From assembly GCA_021234155.1 (NCBI GenBank), contig JAJEKV010000098.1, positions 1,653,771 to 1,717,770 of the forward strand: 64,000 nt of DNA. Direction: 5' to 3'. The DNA comes from Isoetes taiwanensis (taxonomy: Eukaryota; Streptophyta; Lycopodiopsida; Isoetales; Isoetaceae). The notes under the pieces are model-generated. The model ran no database searches, was not told where the DNA came from, and saw nothing but the letters and a program-made list of their open reading frames with translations. Positions 57,936-64,000 of the stretch are shown here, piece by piece; within the stretch, counting starts at the first letter, position 1; every line of letters starts with the position of its first letter. The position numbers and the translations under genes were made by a program.

Positions 57936-59790
57936 GGCGCTGCTGCCATGCCCGCCATTACCTTTTCTCGGCGACTAACCACCATATCGATCACCCCAAA
58001 AAAAAAAAAGCAAAGAAAAAAAAAAAAAAGAATTAAAAAGAAAAACTAAATAGGTTAGATTAGAATTATTGGGACCCACGGTCAATTTACATTACATTAT
58101 TACTAGTTAATTAGTTGGTAGATGGTCCAGAATTTAGTTAACTTTTTAACCAAAAGTACTACCTAAACTTATCTTATGCGGCTTTCGGATTAGTTAGCAA
58201 AAGGTAACTAAAATTAACTAATTAGAAATTAGCACTAAAAGTTAAATCACCCCATAGGATCACTTTAAGTTTGATTAGTGTCTTGATATATTTTTATGCC
58301 TTTGGCTAACAACTAGACATCAGTAATTTAGTTAGTTAAGTTATTTTTTAGCCAAAGCTTTTGAGTCTTGAAATAATTATTACATTAAGTTAGCCTAACA
58401 CCGTTTTAACTAGCAGTTGTGAGATCATCCATTTCTTGTTAACTTAACTTGATAAAATAGCACCAACTAAACTTAGGCCATGGGTCTTGAGAATAGACCC
58501 TTACTTTCAGGATCAAAAGCTAGATTTGGCTAGATAATAGGAGCTTTGGACATGGAATAAGCTAGATATTCTAGATTGATCGGTTGGATTAGAGCTAGAG
58601 TATGATTAGGACCGAACCGTGGTCCCCTCCCATGGTGGAGCCGACCATGCCCTTTCCCTAGCCACCTCTACTAACAAAAATAATAATAGAAATGTGGGAC
58701 TGGGGCCCGACATCCGGTCCCCTCCACGCCATGATGGGCGACCATGTCCTTGCCTAGCTACCTCTAGCTAAGCTGACAATGAACCTGAACTAAGGCCCGA
58801 ACACCTGGTCCTCTCCACTGGCGTTTGGGCCGACCATGCAATAGCCACCTCTACCTAAGAATGAGAAGAAAAGTGGACTTGGACTGGGACATCTGATTCC
58901 TCCCACGCATAGGGTGGAGCTGGTGCCCAGACAAGCCACTACAATTTTGTCTAGACCTAACAAATAACAAATTCGAAGTCAACTTGAACCCAGAGATTAC
59001 TTGTGATCCTCTCCCACTCTAGGTGCAGGCCATTCTTAGACAAACCACTCCCTTAACCCTGGGGAAATCAGGTGATCATAGTGGAGTGGACTTGAACCAG
59101 TTTTATAAGGATCCTCTCTAAGATTGGGCAGGCCGATCTTATGAACAAAACCCTCCTTCAATTTTTTAACCCTATTTAAAGAAAGCTATAAAAAATCAAA
59201 GTGTGAACCAAATGAAGAGCGGTCATGCGGACAAGATCCTGCCGGACTAAAATAAAAGGACAATAAACGCAACAAAAATTAAAGATAAAGAACAAAGAAG
59301 TGAAAAACCATCGCGTCGACAAAGAATCAGAAAAATCGAGAAGAAGATAAAGGTGGGAGAAGGGGAGAAAAGAAATCAGGGAAGGGTCGAGATGGGAAGG
59401 AAGCCGAAGGAAGAAATGGTCGGGGGAGGGGGAGAAGAATAAATCGAAGGGGAAGAAAAGATCAGCGAACGCGGCGACCCCATCGATATCGGCATCATGC
59501 CGTCGACGCCGAGCAGGAGTCAGATCAGCGCTTGCGCCGATCAATCAGATCAGATCGATCAGCGCCGAAATCAGATCAAGCGATCGATCGCGCGCGCCAA
59601 ATCAGACAGCGGGCGGCGGCATCAGACGCATCTTGCGGGACGGCATTGCCATTAAATCAAAGAGATCAGCCTCAAATCAAAAATATAGCCGAGGCGTTGC
59701 TTGCGGTCGATCGAGGGTACTAAGCGCCGCGAATCGCTAAAAGCTCGAAGAGGCGAAAAAGTTCAGGCGGGCGCCCAGCGGTTTGAAAAA
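57936..59790. other. unassigned; A-rich tracts and GC-rich plant-like text
   Basis: Starts with poly-A-rich text at 57998-58040 and continues AT-rich. 58.6-59.1 kb has a loosely repeated phrase (GGGCCGACCATG, CCTCTCCCA, AGCCACCTCTA) about every 100 bases. 59.46-59.72 kb is rich in GATCGATC/GATCAG. No gene supported. Confidence 0.35.
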
Positions 59791-59905
59791 GTTCTGAGCG
59801 TCGCATCACGGCGTGGCGTCGCCATCTGACGTTATTTCAAACCTGCGATATACATGGTTTTACGTCGCGTCACGGCGTCCAGCGACGATATTTTGTTGTC
59901 GCGGC
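59791..59905. repeat. second locus of GCGTCGCATCACGGCGT repeats
   Basis: GAGCGTCGCATCACGGCGTG, TACGTCGCGTCACGGCGTCC and TTGTCGCGGCG variants cluster in ~110 bases and match the array at 52.7-53.2 kb, including a shared exact 16-mer. Confidence 0.7.
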
Positions 59906-61594
59906 GTTATGGACTTTATATTTTTTTGGCGTCTTTTAAATGTGATGCTCATTAAGAAGTTTGTCCCTAAGGCTTATTTAAAGGCAGTCCACGAATACGT
60001 CGCGATCAATCATTCAGTTCTATTACGCTACCGGCAAAATTTTGAGTAGCCTAAATATATATCTACGAGCGTGAAGTTGGTTTTACGAAATGCTCGTCCT
60101 GCGAGAAATATGGTGAGTGACTCTCCCCTCTAGTGGGGTGGTAGTTCAAAGTCTAGCTTTGTTTGACTTGGGGAAAGGTGCAATGGAGTCATGCTTTACT
60201 TATGACAATTTCTTAGGACGTTCTAACCCCCAGCAGCGGAATGCGGACCTTATCCAGAAAATTTTGGAAGCCCTGCCCTTCTGTTGTGATGACCACGGAA
60301 GCCAGCTCACAAAACCATAATTTAATTCCATGTCGTGGCCATTAGCGCAGATTTATGAAGCATAAATGCAATAAAATGCATAACTAAAAAGGTGTGCATC
60401 GAAAGGCGAGTTTTGACCGGGGGGCATCTAGAACATCTTGGGACACATTAAAAATTTCCACTTGGAAACTATGAAACGGTACATCAAGGTGCAATTGTTT
60501 AGAAACAAAACCGGTTCATTACAAGGTTAATTATGCCATCCATGTCCAAATAACTTTTGCAGGAAGCGATCTAGTTGAATGGGGGCATTCTCTCTATCCA
60601 TATGCCTTCGCGAAACTATACATCATCACAAGAAAAAGCAAATCTTAACCCAGCGGTAGTCTTTTGCTTTTGTAATCATTTATCTTCATTCTAGCAAGTA
60701 GTTATGTGGTGCTTTTACATCGGTATCTTCATTCTAATAGTTATGATGCTTATATTCTCAATGCAATCTTAGACCAAGCATAACGTCCGACCCGATAAAG
60801 GTCAACCCAAGTAGAAACGATCCCACAAAACTCCATTCCTTCAGTTCGGCTGCTTGGCGTGGAGTGGGGTGTTGGCCTTGAGGCGGGGACCCTAAAATTC
60901 CAGGAGCCTCCCGGTGCCCGAGCGACAAAACAACTTGTTTCACAGGCCGACCTCCGGGGCTTGGCGGTTTGACAAGTTCTACCGTGCAGTCACGGAATCT
61001 TTTGGGCCCTTCTCGAAGAGGGCCTCTGAGCGAGGATCCAATGGTCGGATAGGGGGAGCAGGGCTCGGGGAGGTGGTCGTGGCGTCTGCGGCCCCGTGGC
61101 AGCTGCAGGAAGGAAACCTGGGGAACTTTGGATCCCGACTCACGGGGTCCCGGGACTCTCCCTGTATGAGGGCTCCCACCGCAAGGTCGGCCTGGTTTGA
61201 CTTGGGAGGGTGCCAGCTCGGTTGCCCATAGCGGGCTGCCCGAGCGTTCTAATGCCTTGCCCCGACCTAGACCTTCTCCGAAGAATTCGAAAGGAAAACT
61301 AGAAGCGTGTGCGGCTGATGCCCGAGCATTACCATGGACATGTAGGAATAGTAGACATCATGGGTTTGTAGGTGGAAGAAAAGTTTTAGATGCAATCCTC
61401 CCCATATGTGGTAATAACTTGGGGTTTTAGGGTTTTGGAGTTATTATTGAACCTTAGCCATAGGCAATAAATAGAATAATAAAAGCACTTAGCATAGGGT
61501 GGAGCAGAATAGTAGATGCATAGTCAAACGCCAGAGGTGCAATCAGGGCTATCCGGTCAATGCAAAATGCGTTAGCGCCATTCTACTGCATTGT
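59906..61594. other. unassigned stretch
   Basis: 60.85-61.25 kb is GC-rich with open frames on both strands (60914-61231 plus, 60979-61179 minus), but neither has a recognised domain and overlapping open frames on both strands are expected from GC-rich text. No RNA gene seen. Confidence 0.35.
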
Positions 61595-62048
61595 GTATAA
61601 TAACCAACACCATAACACCATTGACATTAATAAATATAACCATTGGATCCAACATTTAAATTAAAATCCCCTTAAACCCCCTTTGGTTTGGGTGCATATT
61701 CACCGCGAGGGGGATGACTCAGAGACATCGAGCTGTCGGATTGGCATATTAGCCCTTTATTCCATAATCTACACCGTCGCATTAAAGTTCCTCATTTATT
61801 GGGGTATACAGAGGTACAAGATTTGCTATCTTACGTATAACAAGATTCGCCAAAATACTATAAAGATTTCAACGAATACATATGATTGTTGATTTAGTAC
61901 GTCAAAATACAATTATGAGGGGCTCTCGGCCCCTACGTCACCCAGTGTGAATATGCACCCAAACCAAAGAAAAGTTACAATTTAAATGTGTTGGATCAAT
62001 GGTTATATTGTGTCAATGTCAATGGTAGTAATGTGTTAGTTATTATAC
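61595..62048. mobile_element. foldback MITE with ~105-bp inverted arms
   Basis: The inner arms are a perfect 23-bp inverted pair (61681-61703 and 61947-61969: CTTTGGTTTGGGTGCATATTCAC in the left arm). Going outward the complementarity continues imperfectly through TGGATCCAACATTTAAATT, ATATAACCATT and GTATAATAAC to ~61595 and ~62048. The ~243-bp centre has no coding potential. Total ~454 bp; the outer ends are not sharply defined and no target-site duplication is certain. The superfamily is unassigned. Confidence 0.8.
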
Positions 62049-62420
62049 TAAAAATTTTTTATTGCCGGGCCATAAAAAGCAGGCGATGAGAATATAAAGA
62101 CATTTAAAACATGTAGCAATATGTGTTATGTGTTTATGTTAATAATGTTAATATTAGCTATGTGTTGGTTGTTATATCCGGAAAAAAAAATGTCGAAGAA
62201 ACCAAGGTGTGTAGAGATAAAATGGATGTGAGGTATAGCAAAGAAGGCGTAAATGGATGCAAAATCGTTTACATTGTTTCAACTAGTAAAGAAAGGAAGT
62301 GGAATGTCTTTGGTGGAAAATCCGTGATTACACGCTGCACCTTCTGCGGTCTGCGGTATTGGTGCAATTAAAATGTGAACTTTATTCAAAGGTACAAACT
62401 ATGATGCATATTACAATCAT
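62049..62420. other. unassigned, MITE right flank
   Basis: AT-rich. The phrase ATGTGTTGGTTGTTATAT (~62158-62175) resembles the outer end of the MITE's right arm, so there may be a second decayed arm. An 82-codon frame at 62123-62371 is unrecognised. Confidence 0.35.
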
Positions 62421-63700
62421 ACCTAGCATGTGATGTATAATCATCGCACGGCTATCTCATCCATCAAACCACCTTTATACAAGCCCATTCAGGCCCCTAG
62501 GCACAGCCTTTCTGTAAGTCGCTAGCCATAGCTGTGTCATTTCTCAACAATTCATTCCCAAGGCTCTTAACATCATTGTTAACACCACTTAATGCATCTG
62601 GCGTTTGCAATTGCATCGCATTTGGTTGTTGTACATGCACGTTTCCGACACTAAGGTACACGTAACCTCAATGGAGTTCATGCATGAGTAGGCGCCGTAG
62701 CACCTTTACTTTTCGCAGCTCAAATAAATTTGGAGCTTCATGCGTAGGATATAAGATCCCGAGGGTTTACTGCTTTGCATTTTATTAAGCTTTTTCTTAA
62801 CGTGAGCGTACTTGACTTCCTTTTTCAAACCTTTGGCCATCAATCCAGCAGCGTGTGATAAACGCCGGATATGGAACCAACGGAGACTCCTCTTTTGTCA
62901 ATAAGTGGAGCTTACATAGCGCTTCACTTTTCTCTCCAGTATCTCCTTCACATGATGGAGTCTGAACCGATAAAAGACTCAAAGCGTAAAATCACGAACG
63001 CCCAGTGATGCTAACTTTCTTTCCCATTAGTCAAACTACTAATCTCGCATTTCTGTCTCAATTTTGTCTGCCCGACTTCTCCATCCCACAGCGAATCTGT
63101 TTGGTGTTTGGAGACTTCTGAGATGTCTTTGCTTCACTTGAATGGACCATGAGTTCAAAAGTGGCAGGGTCATTTATGGTTGCCTCTGTGGCTAATCTGC
63201 ATATTCTTGTTCCTAAAGTCTGCATCTTTTCTCTTGCAATCTCTTCTGGGGCCGAAGCATGCATCTCTAGTTAACCACCAAATGCCTCCTGAGGAACCAA
63301 GATAACGTGCAGCACTCACGTTTGTGGCGAGATCTCTGGCACTACTGCTGCCCTATCCTATTAAATGGTTATGCACTCTTTCATGTCAATCATCGCCTAG
63401 AGTTCTAATTTCCAGCTCCATCCTCCTACATTTCTCATCTCTCAAATCTTTGGCCACATCTTACGCGCCAGCATATGAATTCCAAAACTTTTCTTTCCAG
63501 CTTGGATCCTATCTACTTTACCCTCCTGACTCTGGGGAGGCCAAAACGAGAACATGGAGATGGAAGTCGATTGGTGACGATTGCCCAACATCCCATTACG
63601 TCCCTCGACCCAGGGCCCGAATCCCAAAACCATTATCAACTAAAATGCTTGTATGTGCGACACACGACAATAGCGATTCCATTGAGGAAGCTCAAATATA
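62421..63700 (-). other. possible decayed gene on the minus strand, unidentified
   Basis: Minus-strand frames succeed one another: 63442-63639, 63058-63264 (APEEIAREKMQTLGTRICRL) and 62797-62982 (SCEGDTGEKSEALCKLHLLTKE), then about 62640-62500 NVHVQQPNAMQLQTPDALSG and VKSLGNELLRNDTAM in another frame. Composition is protein-like and hydrophilic, consistent with exons of a regulatory-type protein, but no domain is recognised and junctions cannot be placed. Confidence 0.28.
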
Positions 63701-64000
63701 GTTATTAGATTGATAGGGGCCAAAACTGCCGTCTGCCGTGCGGCGAAAAAAAATTGAATAAAATTTGACCCAGGCTGAGCTACGTGACGATTGAAATTCA
63801 GGGCCTTTTGCTACGCTCAATCCGTCTGCTTCAGAGGCATGGCTAAACGGTGCACTTATCCCTTTTCTCCAAAGAAAAGCCGGTTCGGAGGAGCCCTTGT
63901 ATGTATCACCGGTTTGGCATGAACTTTAAGCCCTATTCCGGTGAATCACCCATGGCTTGTTCTTTGAGTGATGCGTTCCTGCGGAGCAATACGTAGCACC
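63701..64000. other. window end, nothing identified
   Basis: No open frame of note, no repeat and no RNA gene seen. Confidence 0.4.

Noticed and set aside
60914-61231. GC-rich overlapping ORFs on both strands
   Set aside because: Open frames on both strands of GC-rich sequence are expected by chance; no motif recognised.
1-64000. CRISPR arrays, bacterial operons, tRNA or rRNA genes
   Set aside because: Nothing with the required structure was seen; the tandem repeats present lack unique spacers of constant size and the context is plant nuclear.

Overview
The window reads as a stretch of a large, repeat-rich land-plant nuclear genome. The evidence is plant-type LINE reverse transcriptases, a hAT-like transposase remnant, spliceosomal introns, a seed/spore-type 11S globulin (bicupin) gene, and long AT microsatellites and minisatellites. 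The mixture (a Penelope-like element, two LINE types, an 11S-like gene) would suit a fern or another non-angiosperm lineage, but the species cannot be fixed from sequence alone. There is no sign of a bacterial or organellar origin.

Layout. 1-17.7 kb holds no confident gene. It is dominated by decayed sequence and low-complexity arrays: a T-rich array at 2.2-3.2 kb, a 19-20 bp CATGCC minisatellite at 5.66-7.1 kb, an A-rich array at 12.1-12.8 kb, TGTACA-type palindromic and direct arrays at 13.6 and 15.7 kb, and an AGATTC array at 16.2-17.1 kb. 17.78-27.33 kb is the centrepiece: a Penelope-like retroelement (PLE). It has two ~2.76 kb direct repeats around a ~4 kb interior with a long, clean reverse transcriptase frame (RT box A Asp, GIPMG, YMDD). 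Exon phases suggest that one ~1,330-residue protein is split over three exons. The first exon lies inside the repeat (intact only in the right copy), and an 86-nt intron joins the two large interior frames.

27.3-39.4 kb is a nest of LINEs. LINE A (minus) has its poly-T tail set in the PLE's terminal (TA)n. LINE B (plus) is interrupted by LINE C (minus). A fragment, LINE E (plus), follows. LINE D (minus) belongs to a different clade and ends at a pentanucleotide tail. 40.4-41.9 kb is a spliced hAT-like transposase remnant. 43.25-44.64 kb is a decayed LINE of the same general type as LINE D. 45.8-50.7 kb carries an 11S globulin-like gene on the minus strand with a degenerate tandem copy of its 3' end and repeated 3'-flank modules. 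50.7-64 kb is mostly unassigned, with GC-rich CGTCGCATCACGG repeats, an inverted repeat, a 454-bp foldback MITE and two weakly coding minus-strand stretches.

The retroelements are independent insertions and do not form a pathway; nesting gives their relative order. One caution applies throughout. Pairs of near-identical copies here differ preferentially at CAG/CTG trinucleotides, in ways that are not simple C-to-T changes. This suggests that some frameshifts are assembly or base-calling artefacts at methylated CHG sites, so calls of 'broken' genes should be held loosely.
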